Positions 53,295-62,141 of a stretch of 64,000 nucleotides of DNA are shown piece after piece. How positions within the stretch are numbered: position 1 is the stretch's first letter; every line of letters begins with the position of its first letter. The position numbers were made by a program, and so were the translations under genes. Under the pieces are notes generated by a model that did no database searches, was not told the origin of the DNA, and saw nothing but the letters and a program-made list of their open reading frames with translations. Source of the DNA: Burkholderia sp. OK233 (GTDB lineage Bacteria > Pseudomonadota > Gammaproteobacteria > Burkholderiales > Burkholderiaceae); contig NZ_OCSR01000001.1 in assembly GCF_900230185.1 (NCBI RefSeq), positions 2,294,001-2,358,000 on the forward strand, read 5' to 3'.

Positions 53295-54236
53295 TCACGC
53301 GCTCGCCTCGTCCAGTTCACGGATATCGGCGCCGGTCAGCATCAGATGGACGGCCGCGGCCAGGCTTTTGAGCTGCTCGACCGAGGTCGCGCTGGCAATT
53401 GGGGCCGTTACACTCGGGCGGGCAATCAGCCACGCCAGTGCCACCGTGGCCGGCGTGCTGCCGTGCCGCCCGGCGACCCGGTCGAGCGCGTCCAGAATCC
53501 GCAGACCGCGCTCGTTCAAATACTTCTCGACCCGGCTGCCACGCGCCTTGTTGGCCAGATCAGCCTGCGAACGGTACTTGCCGGACAGAAAGCCGCTTGC
53601 AAGGCTCCAGTACACCACCACGCCCAGCTGATTGGCGAGCGCCACCGGCTCGGTGTCACGCTCATACTCCGCGCGGTCGTACAGGTTGTACTCCGGCTGC
53701 AGCAACTGGTACTCGGGTAGCCCGTGCTGGCGCGACACGGCGAGCGCTTCCTCGACCCGCGCGCCGCTGTAGTTCGACGCGCCGATCACCCTCACCTTGC
53801 CCGCCTCGATCAGCTTCTGATACGCGCCGAGGGTTTCGGCCAAAGACGTTTCGGTGTCATCGTCGTGAGAAAAATAGACATCGATGTAATCGGTCTGCAA
53901 GCGGCGCAGCGAATCTTCGACTGCCCCCTGAATGTTCGCCGCCGACAAGCCCTTGCGCTGCGGGTGCTTCGAAACCTTGGTGGCGAGCACAATCCTGTCG
54001 CGCTTGCCGCTCTGCCTGAACCACTTGCCGATGATGGTTTCCGATTCGCCACCCTGGTTACCCGGCGCCCACGCGGAATAGACATCGGCGGTATCGATAA
54101 AGTTGAGCCCCGCATCGACAAATGCATCCAGGATCGAAAACGAGGTCGCTTCATCGGCCGTCCAGCCAAATACATTGCCACCGAACATAAGCGGCGCGAC
54201 TTCTAATTCGGAACGTCCAATACGGCGCTTTTGCAT
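53295..54236 (-). CDS. Aldo/keto reductase
   Basis: This is an NADPH-dependent oxidoreductase of the (beta/alpha)8 aldo/keto reductase family. The product is 313 residues from the ATG at 54236 (GGAG upstream). The catalytic tetrad is visible: Asp and Tyr in 'NFIDTADVYSAW', Lys in 'VLATKVSKHP', His in 'DVYFSHDDDTE'. 'GKVRVIGASNYSG' and the C-terminal nucleotide-binding 'VTAPIASATSVEQL' also fit. The substrate is unknown. It lies between rpsU and fliC with no functional link to motility. Confidence 0.92.
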   Translation of the reverse strand: MQKRRIGRSELEVAPLMFGGNVFGWTADEATSFSILDAFVDAGLNFIDTADVYSAWAPGNQGGESETIIGKWFRQSGKRDRIVLATKVSKHPQRKGLSAANIQGAVEDSLRRLQTDYIDVYFSHDDDTETSLAETLGAYQKLIEAGKVRVIGASNYSGARVEEALAVSRQHGLPEYQLLQPEYNLYDRAEYERDTEPVALANQLGVVVYWSLASGFLSGKYRSQADLANKARGSRVEKYLNERGLRILDALDRVAGRHGSTPATVALAWLIARPSVTAPIASATSVEQLKSLAAAVHLMLTGADIRELDEASA

Positions 54237-54389
54237 GAATTCTCCAGGGTTTGCCACCAAAGAAAAGGAGAATACGCCGTCTTTTCAATACCTGCAGTGG
54301 ATCGCCCGAACAAGGCTGCAAGCGGCTTACAGACGAGCCGCAGCCCAACCGGTCCGAAAAACAATTGGGTCGCTATTGCACAAAGTCCC

Positions 54390-54416
54390 TCAAGTTTTTT
54401 TTAGACGCGCCGTCAA
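54390..54416 (+). promoter_or_regulatory. Sigma-28 (FliA) promoter of fliC
   Basis: TCAAGTTT-N11-GCCGTCAA: TCAA is at 54390-54393 and GCCGTCAA at 54409-54416, with 15 bp between. It lies 88 bp before the fliC ATG, with AGGAG at about 54493-54497. Confidence 0.82.
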
Positions 54417-54504
54417 CCTTCACTGAGGCGGCCAGCAATGAACGAGTGCTTCCGCCGATGCCAACGTGGCGTATTGGGCTCAAGGCTTATTTAGGAGATT
54501 TTCC

Positions 54505-55653
54505 ATGCTCGGAATCAATAGCAACATCAACTCGCTGGTTGCACAGCAAAACCTTAGTGGCTCGCAGAGCGCCCTTTCGCAAGCCATCACCCGTCTGTCG
54601 TCGGGCAAGCGCATCAACAGCGCGGCTGACGACGCAGCAGGTCTGGCGATCTCGACGCGTATGCAAACGCAGATCAACGGCCTGAACCAGGGTGTGTCGA
54701 ATGCGAACGACGGCGTGTCGATGATTCAAACCGCATCGAGCGCACTGTCGTCGCTGACCTCCAGCCTGCAACGTATCCGCCAACTGGCCGTGCAAGCATC
54801 GACTGGCTCGCTGTCGTCGAGCGACCAGGCAGCACTGCAGAAGGAAGTGTCGGCGCAGATCTCGGAAGTGAACCGTATCGCGTCGCAAACGACGTACAAC
54901 GGCACGAACATTCTGGACGGCTCGGCAGGTAGCATCTCGTTCCAGGTCGGCGCGAACGTCGGCCAGACCATCAGCCTGAACCTGAGCCAGTCGATGTCGG
55001 CTGCGAAGATCGGTGGCGGCCTGGTGCAAACGGGCGCAACGGTTGGTACGGTCGCTGTCAGCACGGATTCGACCGGCACGTACACCAGCACGGGCGCGAC
55101 GATCACGTCGGTCAACGTGCTGTCGGACGGCAAGGGCGGCTACACCTTCACCGACCAGAACAACCAGGCTATCTCGTCGGCGGCGGCTTCCGCCATCTTC
55201 TCGGCTGGTACGGCAGCAGGTACGGGCACGGCAGTCACCAACCTGACGCTGAACGCCGCGTTGGCCACGGCGATGGGTGCGACCGCTTCCGGCGTTGCAG
55301 CCGCGTCGATCGCCCAGATCAACGCGATCAACAGCCCGCCGACGGTTTCGAACCTCGACATCAGCACGGTCACCGGCGCGAACGAAGCGATGGTCTCGAT
55401 CGACAATGCACTGCAAACGGTGAACACGCTGCAAGCATCGCTGGGTGCCGCACAAAACCGTTTCACCTCGATCTCGACGTCGCAACAAGCCGAATCGACC
55501 GACCTGTCGTCGGCACAATCGCAAATCACGGACGCTAACTTCGCACAAGAAACGGCGAACCTGAGCAAGGCACAAGTGCTGCAACAAGCTGGTATCTCGG
55601 TGTTGGCGCAAGCTAACTCGCTGCCGCAGCAAGTTCTGAAGCTCCTGCAATAA
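54505..55653 (+). CDS. fliC: Flagellin FliC
   Basis: FliC is the filament subunit. The product is 382 residues. The D0/D1 ends are conserved: 'MLGINSNINSLVAQQNLSGS', 'RLSSGKRINSAADDAAGLAI', and C-terminal 'QITDANFAQETANLSKAQVL' to 'LPQQVLKLLQ'. The central variable domain (about residues 170-290) is short and rich in Ser, Thr and Ala, offering potential O-glycosylation sites. The glycosyltransferase operon that begins 2.25 kb downstream makes modification plausible. It has its own sigma-28 promoter and a strong terminator-like hairpin. Confidence 0.98.
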   Translation: MLGINSNINSLVAQQNLSGSQSALSQAITRLSSGKRINSAADDAAGLAISTRMQTQINGLNQGVSNANDGVSMIQTASSALSSLTSSLQRIRQLAVQASTGSLSSSDQAALQKEVSAQISEVNRIASQTTYNGTNILDGSAGSISFQVGANVGQTISLNLSQSMSAAKIGGGLVQTGATVGTVAVSTDSTGTYTSTGATITSVNVLSDGKGGYTFTDQNNQAISSAAASAIFSAGTAAGTGTAVTNLTLNAALATAMGATASGVAAASIAQINAINSPPTVSNLDISTVTGANEAMVSIDNALQTVNTLQASLGAAQNRFTSISTSQQAESTDLSSAQSQITDANFAQETANLSKAQVLQQAGISVLAQANSLPQQVLKLLQ

Positions 55654-55668
55654 GATCTGATGCAGTAA

Positions 55669-55702
55669 GGTGACGCGCCGCGCGCAAGTGCGGCGCGTCA
55701 CC
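55669..55702 (+). terminator. Terminator hairpin after fliC
   Basis: A perfect 13-bp GC-rich stem, GGTGACGCGCCGC (55669-55681) with GCGGCGCGTCACC (55690-55702), has an 8-nt loop. It lies 15 bp after the fliC stop. The trailing T-run is weak (GGGTTTC). Read-through to fliD may be limited. Confidence 0.7.
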
Positions 55703-55715
55703 GGGTTTCAAGCAA

Positions 55716-55733
55716 CGGGAGGCATGCCTCCCG
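55716..55733. repeat. 18-bp perfect palindrome upstream of fliD
   Basis: CGGGAGGCATGCCTCCCG is its own reverse complement. It lies between the fliC hairpin and the fliD start, 77 bp before the fliD ATG. It could be a regulator site or a second stem for the fliC terminator. Confidence 0.6.
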
Positions 55734-55809
55734 CTGTGCATTCCCATCACGAACTGATGTAGCATCGCGCACCACCCAATACAGATTCCTAGACGCCTGG
55801 AGCCTCTGC

Positions 55810-57324
55810 ATGTCCTCGATCTCAACCACGTCTACTGCTGCGTCGACCGCCGCCGCCAATGCTGCGCTGCAATCGGCCGCGCAATCGATCATCAGCGGCT
55901 CGACCGGTAATTCGTCGTTGGACGTGTCGACGCTCGTTACGGCACTGGTGAGCGCGAAGACGGCAGGACAAACCGCGGCTCTGGCGGCGCAACAAACCAC
56001 GGATAACACCACGTTGTCCGCATACGGTGCACTGAGCTCCGCGCTGAGCGCGTTGCAGTCGGGCATCACGAACCTCGCCAACGGCACCACGCTGTCGACT
56101 TTCTCGGCAACCGCGAGCGGCACCGGTCTGACGGCGACAGCAGGTGCGGGCGCCGTGGCTGGCAGCTACTCGGTCGCGGTGACGCAGATCGCCAGTTCGC
56201 AGGCGTTGTCCTCGGCGGCATTTGGCGCCACCACGCAACTCGGCACCGGCACACTGACGGTTTCGCTCGGCGGCAAGTCGATGAACATCAACGTCGACAG
56301 CACCAACAACACGCTCTCCGGCATCGCGTCCGCAATCAACGCCAGCAGCAGCAACCCCGGCGTCACGGCGACCATCGTGACCGGCACGGACGGCGCTCAC
56401 CTGGTGCTGCGCGCGGCGAACACGGGTGCCTCCAACGTCATCAACGTCTCGACCAGCAATGTCACGTCCGACACCGGCCTGTCGAGCCTGGGTGTGACCT
56501 CGACCGCCAGCACCACGGGCGGCCAATCGTCGATCACGTCGGCGAATTCGAGCAGCGCCTGGACGCAAAGCGCGTTTGCCCAGGACGCGGAATTCAAGGT
56601 TGGCGGGATCGCGGCCAGCAGCTCAACCAACTCCGTGACGTCCGCCATTTCCGGCGTCACGATGAACCTGACAGCGGCATCCACGGGCACCACGCAGACG
56701 CTGAACATCGCGACGGACACCACGTCGCAGAGCACTGCGATCAACAACTTCGTCAGCCTCTACAACACCGTCGTTACAACGATGTCCACGCTCACGTCGT
56801 TCAGCTCCGGATCGTCGTCGCAAGGCCCGCTGCTGGGCGACTCGACCCTGCAGACGATCAAGAACACGCTGGCATCGATCGTGGGCAGCTCGGTGGGCTC
56901 GGGCAGCACCGGCACCACGCTGGCATCCATCGGCATCACGTTGAAAGGCGACCCGGCGGACGGCACGATGGTGGTCGACAACACTGCACTGAGCACCGCG
57001 CTAACGGCCAACCCGGCAACGGTCGCCTCGCTCTTCAACTCGACCAACGGCATCGCCAAGCAGTTGAACAGCAGCATTACCACCTTCACGCAGACCGGCG
57101 GCATCATCGATACGCGCAACAGCGCGCTGAACGCCGACTTGAAGAGCATCACCACGCAGCAAACGGCGCTCTCCGATTACACAGCGCAATTGACAAGTCA
57201 ATATCAGGCGCAGTTCACCGCGCTGAACACGCTGATGGCGACGATGAACAACAATTCGCAGTACCTGACCGCCCTGTTCGGCGGCACCAACAGTGCCGGC
57301 GCACTGGCGACCAACAAGGGCTAA
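55810..57324 (+). CDS. fliD: Filament cap protein FliD (HAP2)
   Basis: FliD caps the filament and folds incoming flagellin. The product is 504 residues. The N-terminal domain has 'LDVSTLVTALVSAKTAGQTA' and the C-terminal domain has 'LSDYTAQLTSQYQAQFTALN' followed by 'TLMATMNNNSQYLTALFGG'. The middle is Thr/Ser/Gly-rich. I find no sigma-28 box in the 156 bp upstream, so it may depend on read-through from fliC or on a different promoter. fliT follows after 3 bp. Confidence 0.96.
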   Translation: MSSISTTSTAASTAAANAALQSAAQSIISGSTGNSSLDVSTLVTALVSAKTAGQTAALAAQQTTDNTTLSAYGALSSALSALQSGITNLANGTTLSTFSATASGTGLTATAGAGAVAGSYSVAVTQIASSQALSSAAFGATTQLGTGTLTVSLGGKSMNINVDSTNNTLSGIASAINASSSNPGVTATIVTGTDGAHLVLRAANTGASNVINVSTSNVTSDTGLSSLGVTSTASTTGGQSSITSANSSSAWTQSAFAQDAEFKVGGIAASSSTNSVTSAISGVTMNLTAASTGTTQTLNIATDTTSQSTAINNFVSLYNTVVTTMSTLTSFSSGSSSQGPLLGDSTLQTIKNTLASIVGSSVGSGSTGTTLASIGITLKGDPADGTMVVDNTALSTALTANPATVASLFNSTNGIAKQLNSSITTFTQTGGIIDTRNSALNADLKSITTQQTALSDYTAQLTSQYQAQFTALNTLMATMNNNSQYLTALFGGTNSAGALATNKG

Positions 57325-57327
57325 GCC

Positions 57328-57642
57328 ATGGACCCGATCGAAATGAACCAGTCGGAGTTGGTCGAACTCCTGCTGTCGATGACACGGGAAATCGAACAGG
57401 CGGCCTCGCTGGCCGATTGGCCGGAAGCGGCCCGCCTGACCGAAGCGCGCTCGCCGCTGCTGATGTCGCTGTCAGCGGATCAGGAACCGGCCGCGCTGGA
57501 GATGATCCGCCGTATTCAGGCCATTGACGAAGCACTGCTCAACGATGCGGCGACCACCCAAAACGAGCTGCACGTCGAGTTCGAAGTGGCGATAGGGCGG
57601 ACCAAAGCCGCCGGCGAATATCAGCGAATCGCCCGCATGTAA
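57328..57642 (+). CDS. fliT: Flagellar chaperone FliT
   Basis: FliT chaperones FliD and can inhibit FlhDC. The product is 104 residues and all helical: 'LVELLLSMTREIEQAASLAD', 'WPEAARLTEARSPLLMSL' and 'RRIQAIDEALLNDA'. FliT is poorly conserved; the call rests on size, helix pattern and its place 3 bp after fliD. The flagellin chaperone gene fliS, which often lies between fliD and fliT, is absent here. Confidence 0.8.
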   Translation: MDPIEMNQSELVELLLSMTREIEQAASLADWPEAARLTEARSPLLMSLSADQEPAALEMIRRIQAIDEALLNDAATTQNELHVEFEVAIGRTKAAGEYQRIARM

Positions 57643-57751
57643 GCGATCCAAGGCCTGACTGACGGCCATTGTCCGGCTGAAAGCGGCCGCACAACCCGCT
57701 TGACCCAACAATAAGAACTACGCGCTGAAGTGAGGGCGCGCTCGTTCCCTC

Positions 57752-57776
57752 AGCCCGCCTCGTGCGGGCTTTTTTC
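57752..57776 (+). terminator. Intrinsic terminator after fliT
   Basis: A perfect 7-bp stem, AGCCCGC (57752-57758) with GCGGGCT (57764-57770) and a 5-nt loop, is followed by TTTTTC. It ends the fliD-fliT unit and separates it from the glycosylation-like operon. Confidence 0.88.
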
Positions 57777-57904
57777 TTGTCTTCTGGATTTCCGCGGCCC
57801 ACTCCATACGCCAAACAGGCGGCTTTTTCGCCGTCATCTCCTCGCATCGGAAAGTCTCGCCTCGTCGCACAATTTCCTTCATAGACCATTCCCGCGCTGA
57901 GACC

Positions 57905-60295
57905 ATGACTCTCCTGTACGAGCAGCCGACCGCTGAGCCCTTGACGCCCGAACATCAACTCGAGCAGGACATCGCGCTCGTTTTGCAAACGGCGCTGGAG
58001 CACCATCACAAGGGCGAATTCGACGACGCCGAAGCGCTGTACCGGGCGATTCTCGACGCGCGGCCGAACCACGCCGACGTCCTTTACAACCTCGGCGTGC
58101 TGCTAGTTCAGGTCGGCCGCCCTTCAGACGCTTTGCGCCATTTCGAGGACAGCCTTGGCGTCCAGCCGCATAACGGCCAGTATTGGGTGGGCTATATCAA
58201 CGCGTTGATCGATGCCAAGGAAGTAGCCGCCGCGTGGCTGGCGTTGGAAATGGGCCAGAAGCAAGGGCTAAAGGGACCGGCGGTGGACGGCCTGATCACG
58301 CGAATGTCGAATCCGGACAAAGTCATTCCCACGTTCCAGGTGCCGGTTGAAAAACCGGCGGCGGAAAGCGGCGCTGCTGCTGCTGAGACTAGCGCCCAGG
58401 CGACGCAGGCGGCCACCGAAGCTGGCAAGTCCACCATCGCATCAGGCAGGCGGGTCAGCCAGCAGGAAACGACGCGCTTCACCGCGCTATACAACAAAGG
58501 CCAGATCGCTGAAGCCGTTAAACTCGCCCGCTCGCTCACCGAGCGCTTTCCGGCCGACGGTAACGCGTGGCGCTGGCTCGGGATCTCCCTGCATCGTCTG
58601 GGGCGATACGACGACGCGCTAGCGCCCTTGCGGAGAGCCGCCGAACTGCTGCCGGAGGAGCTGGAAAGCCGCACCGTCTTCGCGGACACATTGCGACTGA
58701 AAGGCCAGCTCAAGGACGCGGAACAAGTCTGTCGAGAAATCATCGCGATCAATCCCGACTATGCCGAAGCACAACGGATCTTCGGCATGGTTCTGGTGCA
58801 CCAGGGTAACGTGATAGAAGGGTTGGCCGCGGCACGACGCGCGATCGAACTGGCACCAGACAATTCCGGCACGTATAGCGCACTCGGCGTGTTGCAACTC
58901 GATCTGGGTCTGGTGAGCGAGGCCGAGCGGAGCTTCCGTATCGCCGTGGAGAAGAACCCGAAAGACGCCATCGCCGCCGACAACTTTCTATTTACGCTGA
59001 GTCACAACCCTGGGATCGATCAGGACACGCTGTTCGCGGAACACCTTAAATTCGCCCAGATTCATGAGGCGCCAGTGCGCTCACAGTGGCCGCGTCACGT
59101 GAACAAGCGCACGCCGAACCGCAAACTGAAAATCGGCCTGGTCTCGGGCGATCTGTTCCGTCACGCCGTCTCGTCCTACCTGCTGCCGATCGTGGAGCAC
59201 CTGGCGAAAGATCCCAGCGTGTCCCTGCACATTTACACCAACCACATTGCGGAAGACGATTACACGCGATTGATACGTGAATGCGCCGATGAATGGCACC
59301 AGATTACCGGCATGCCCGACGCGCATCTGGCCAACAAGATCCGCGACGAGCGGATCGACATTCTGTTCGATCTCTCAGGACACACGGGCCGCAATCGCCT
59401 CCTCACGTTCGCGCGCAAGCCAGCGCCAATCCAGGTGAGCTGGCTCGGCTATCCGGCCACCACGGGCCTAAGCGCGATGGACTATTACCTGATAGACAGA
59501 TTCGGTGTGCCGTTCGGCGGCCCGGAGCGCATGTTCTCGGAAAAGATCGTCCACCTGCCGGCGAACGCGCCGTTTCTGCCGGAAAAGAGCGCGCCGCCAG
59601 TCAACATCCTGCCGGCCATGCACAACGGCTATGTGACCTTCGGCAGTTTCAACCGGCTGAACAAACTGCGTCCCGACGTGATCGCGCTCTGGGCAGAGTT
59701 ACTGCATGCGCAACCGTCGTCGCGAATGCTGCTCGGCGCGATCGGCTCCGACGAAGACGAACAGTTGCTGATCGACTGGTTTGCCAGCGCCGGCATTGCG
59801 CGCGAGCGCCTCATGTTCCGCCGCCGTTCGAGTATTCCGGTCTACCTGCAACAGCATTTCCACGTCGACATCTGCCTCGATACGTTCCCGTACACAGGTT
59901 CGACCACGGTCCTGAACTCGCTGTGGATGGGCGTGCCGACCCTGACGATCGCCGGCGACACACTCCCGAGCCGCGCCGGCGCGACCTGGATGTCGCACGT
60001 TGGACTGCAGGATTTTCTTGCAACGGATAAGGCGGACTTCGTTGCCAAAGGCGTTGCGCTGTCCTCGGACATTACGGCGCTCGCGGCGCTTCGGACTGGT
60101 TTGCGCGAACGCTGCCTGGCGTCGGCGGCATTCCGGCCCGAGGTGGTGGCCGCAGGTCTGTCGCGCGCACTGCGGATCATGTGGCAACGATGGTGCGACG
60201 GCCAACCGGCCGTCGCCTTCGAGGTATCGGCAGAAGACGCTACGGGTGCCGCAGCCGATGCGGCCGCACCCTCCGGAACAGGGGAAATCAAGTGA
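57905..60295 (+). CDS. TPR protein with SPINDLY/OGT-type O-GlcNAc transferase domain
   Basis: The product is 796 residues. The N-terminal tetratricopeptide repeats fall in two blocks (about 35-110 and 200-350), for example 'ADVLYNLGVLLVQVGRPSDA'. They are split by an Ala-rich linker. The C-terminal GT41-type catalytic region (from about residue 405) contains 'KIGLVSGDLFRHAVSSYLLP', 'ILFDLSGHTGRNRLLTFARK', 'PIQVSWLGYPATTGLSAMDY' and 'DTFPYTGSTTVLNSLWMGVP'. Such enzymes transfer a sugar from a nucleotide sugar to Ser/Thr. Location after fliCDT suggests flagellin as substrate, by analogy to other bacterial flagellin transferases; not shown by sequence. It heads an operon of overlapping genes. 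Confidence 0.9.
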   Translation: MTLLYEQPTAEPLTPEHQLEQDIALVLQTALEHHHKGEFDDAEALYRAILDARPNHADVLYNLGVLLVQVGRPSDALRHFEDSLGVQPHNGQYWVGYINALIDAKEVAAAWLALEMGQKQGLKGPAVDGLITRMSNPDKVIPTFQVPVEKPAAESGAAAAETSAQATQAATEAGKSTIASGRRVSQQETTRFTALYNKGQIAEAVKLARSLTERFPADGNAWRWLGISLHRLGRYDDALAPLRRAAELLPEELESRTVFADTLRLKGQLKDAEQVCREIIAINPDYAEAQRIFGMVLVHQGNVIEGLAAARRAIELAPDNSGTYSALGVLQLDLGLVSEAERSFRIAVEKNPKDAIAADNFLFTLSHNPGIDQDTLFAEHLKFAQIHEAPVRSQWPRHVNKRTPNRKLKIGLVSGDLFRHAVSSYLLPIVEHLAKDPSVSLHIYTNHIAEDDYTRLIRECADEWHQITGMPDAHLANKIRDERIDILFDLSGHTGRNRLLTFARKPAPIQVSWLGYPATTGLSAMDYYLIDRFGVPFGGPERMFSEKIVHLPANAPFLPEKSAPPVNILPAMHNGYVTFGSFNRLNKLRPDVIALWAELLHAQPSSRMLLGAIGSDEDEQLLIDWFASAGIARERLMFRRRSSIPVYLQQHFHVDICLDTFPYTGSTTVLNSLWMGVPTLTIAGDTLPSRAGATWMSHVGLQDFLATDKADFVAKGVALSSDITALAALRTGLRERCLASAAFRPEVVAAGLSRALRIMWQRWCDGQPAVAFEVSAEDATGAAADAAAPSGTGEIK

Positions 60296-61437
60296 ACGCA
60301 GCCTTACCGCTTGGCGCCGTCGAGCCGCAGACCAACGAGCGCATCTACGTCACCCAGCCGCATCTCGCGCCGCTCGAAGAATTCATTCCCTACCTTCAGC
60401 AGATCTGGGACAGCAAAGTGCTGACCAATGGCGGACCGTTTCACCAGCAGTTCGAAGCGGCGCTGTGCAAATACCTCGGCGTGCGCCACCTGGCGCTGTT
60501 CACCAACGGCACGCTGGCGCTGCTCACCGCGCTGCAGGCGCTGCGCGTGACCGGTGAAGTGATCACGACGCCGTACTCCTTCGTCGCGACCGCGCACTCG
60601 CTGGTCTGGAACGGTATCAAGCCGGTATTCGTCGATGTCGATCCGGCAACGCTGAACCTCGACCCTGCCAAGATCGAGGCGGCGATTACGCCGCAAACCA
60701 CGGCGATCATGCCGGTGCATTGCTACGGTAAGCCGTGCGACGTCGAAGCAATCCAGAAGATCGCTGACAACTACAACCTGAAGGTGATCTACGACGCGGC
60801 GCATGCTTTCGGCGTGCAGACCGAAGCCGGCAGCGTCCTCGAACATGGCGATCTCGCCGTGCTGAGTTTTCACGCGACCAAAGTCTTCAATACCTTCGAA
60901 GGCGGCGCGATCATCTGTCAGGATGCGAAGACGAAGCAGCGTATCGATCATCTGAAGAACTTTGGTTTCGTCGATGAAACGACGGTGGTCGCATCCGGCA
61001 TCAACGGCAAGATGAGTGAAATCAACGCCGCGTTCGGGCTGCTTCAGCTTAAGCATATCGACGAGGCGCTGGCGCGGCGCGCGCAGATCGATGCGATCTA
61101 TCGCGAACGGTTGCGCGACGTGCCGGGCATCCGCTGCCTGCCGAAGGCGGGCGAAAAGGTGGCGAACCATTCGTACTTTCCGATTCTCGTCGGCCCGGAA
61201 TATCCGATCAGCCGTGACGCGCTGTATCAGAAATTTCGCGACCACGACATCTATGCGCGCCGCTATTTCTACCCGCTGATCTCGGACTTCCCGATCTATC
61301 GTGGCCTGCCGTCCGCGCGCCGCGAAAACCTGCCTGTTGCACATGCCGCCGCGCAGCAGGTACTGTGTCTGCCGATTTTCCCGGCACTGACGGACAACAT
61401 GCTCGATCGCATCGTCGGACTCATTGCGGATTGCTGA
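60292..61437 (+). CDS. DegT/DnrJ/EryC1/StrS-family sugar aminotransferase
   Basis: This is a PLP-dependent aminotransferase of nucleotide-linked keto sugars. The product is 381 residues with a GTG start at 60292 that overlaps the previous stop (GTGA). The internal aldimine Lys is K197 in 'SFHATKVFNTFEGGAI', and D168 in 'VIYDAAHAFGV' contacts the PLP ring nitrogen. 'NGTLALLTALQAL' and 'TTPYSFVATAHSLVWNGIKP' are typical. The sequence around K197 recalls VioA-like enzymes that make 4-amino-4,6-dideoxyglucose, the sugar on Pseudomonas syringae flagellin; that specificity is my suggestion. Confidence 0.92.
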   Translation: MNAALPLGAVEPQTNERIYVTQPHLAPLEEFIPYLQQIWDSKVLTNGGPFHQQFEAALCKYLGVRHLALFTNGTLALLTALQALRVTGEVITTPYSFVATAHSLVWNGIKPVFVDVDPATLNLDPAKIEAAITPQTTAIMPVHCYGKPCDVEAIQKIADNYNLKVIYDAAHAFGVQTEAGSVLEHGDLAVLSFHATKVFNTFEGGAIICQDAKTKQRIDHLKNFGFVDETTVVASGINGKMSEINAAFGLLQLKHIDEALARRAQIDAIYRERLRDVPGIRCLPKAGEKVANHSYFPILVGPEYPISRDALYQKFRDHDIYARRYFYPLISDFPIYRGLPSARRENLPVAHAAAQQVLCLPIFPALTDNMLDRIVGLIADC

Positions 61438-61442
61438 ACGCC

Positions 61443-62141
61443 ATGAAGCTCGCGATCATGCAGCCCTACCTGTTTCCGTATATCGGATATTTTCAGCTGG
61501 CGGCAGCAGTCGACAAGTTCGTCTTTTACGACGACGTGAACTTTATCAAGAACGGCTGGATTAACCGCAACCGGATGCTGCTGGGCAATCAGATTCGCTA
61601 CCTGACCGTCCCGCTTTCCGGTGCGAGCCCAATGCTAAAGATCAACGACGTCCTGATCCAGCCACGCGAGCACTGGCTGCGCAAGCTGCTCGAATCGATT
61701 CGTCACGCCTACGCGAAAGCGCCTCAGTATTCGCGCGTCAGTGAATTGATCGAGCAGATCCTGACAGCGCCTTTCGACCATATTTCGCTGCTCGCGTCGC
61801 ACACCGTCACGGAAATCTGCAGGTACCTGGAGATCGACACCGAGTTCGTCGCCTCGTCGACCAAGTACGGCAATGCGCAGCTCAAAGGGACCCATCGGGT
61901 AATCGATATCTGCGCAAAAGAGCAAGCGCTCACCTACGTCAACCTGCCTGGCGGCCGGGCTCTTTACGACAGCGAGGCGTTCTCCGCTCGCGGCGTGGAG
62001 CTCGCCTTCATCGAACCGAACCTGTGCCCTTATCCGCAGTTCGACGATGCATTTCATCCTGCTTTATCGATTCTCGACGTACTGATGTTCAACAGCAAAG
62101 ACCGCGCCAGGGACATGCTTTCCGTGCAGGTGTATGCATGA
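61443..62141 (+). CDS. WbqC-like family protein
   Basis: The product is 232 residues. 'MQPYLFPYIGYFQLAAAVDK', 'FVFYDDVNFIKNGWINRNRM' and 'PYPQFDDAFHPALSILDVLM' identify the WbqC family, which occurs in O-antigen and glycan loci. The biochemical role of the family is not established; a role in acylating or transferring modified amino sugars has been assumed from context. It starts 5 bp after the DegT stop and overlaps the next gene by 4 nt. Confidence 0.9.
   Translation: MKLAIMQPYLFPYIGYFQLAAAVDKFVFYDDVNFIKNGWINRNRMLLGNQIRYLTVPLSGASPMLKINDVLIQPREHWLRKLLESIRHAYAKAPQYSRVSELIEQILTAPFDHISLLASHTVTEICRYLEIDTEFVASSTKYGNAQLKGTHRVIDICAKEQALTYVNLPGGRALYDSEAFSARGVELAFIEPNLCPYPQFDDAFHPALSILDVLMFNSKDRARDMLSVQVYA

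Noticed and set aside
57817..57841. CAAA-N14-GCCGTCAT as a sigma-28 promoter for the glycosylation operon
   Set aside because: The spacing is one base short, the -35 region lacks GTTT, and the -10 overlaps a GGCG/CGCC hairpin; not comparable with the five accepted sites.
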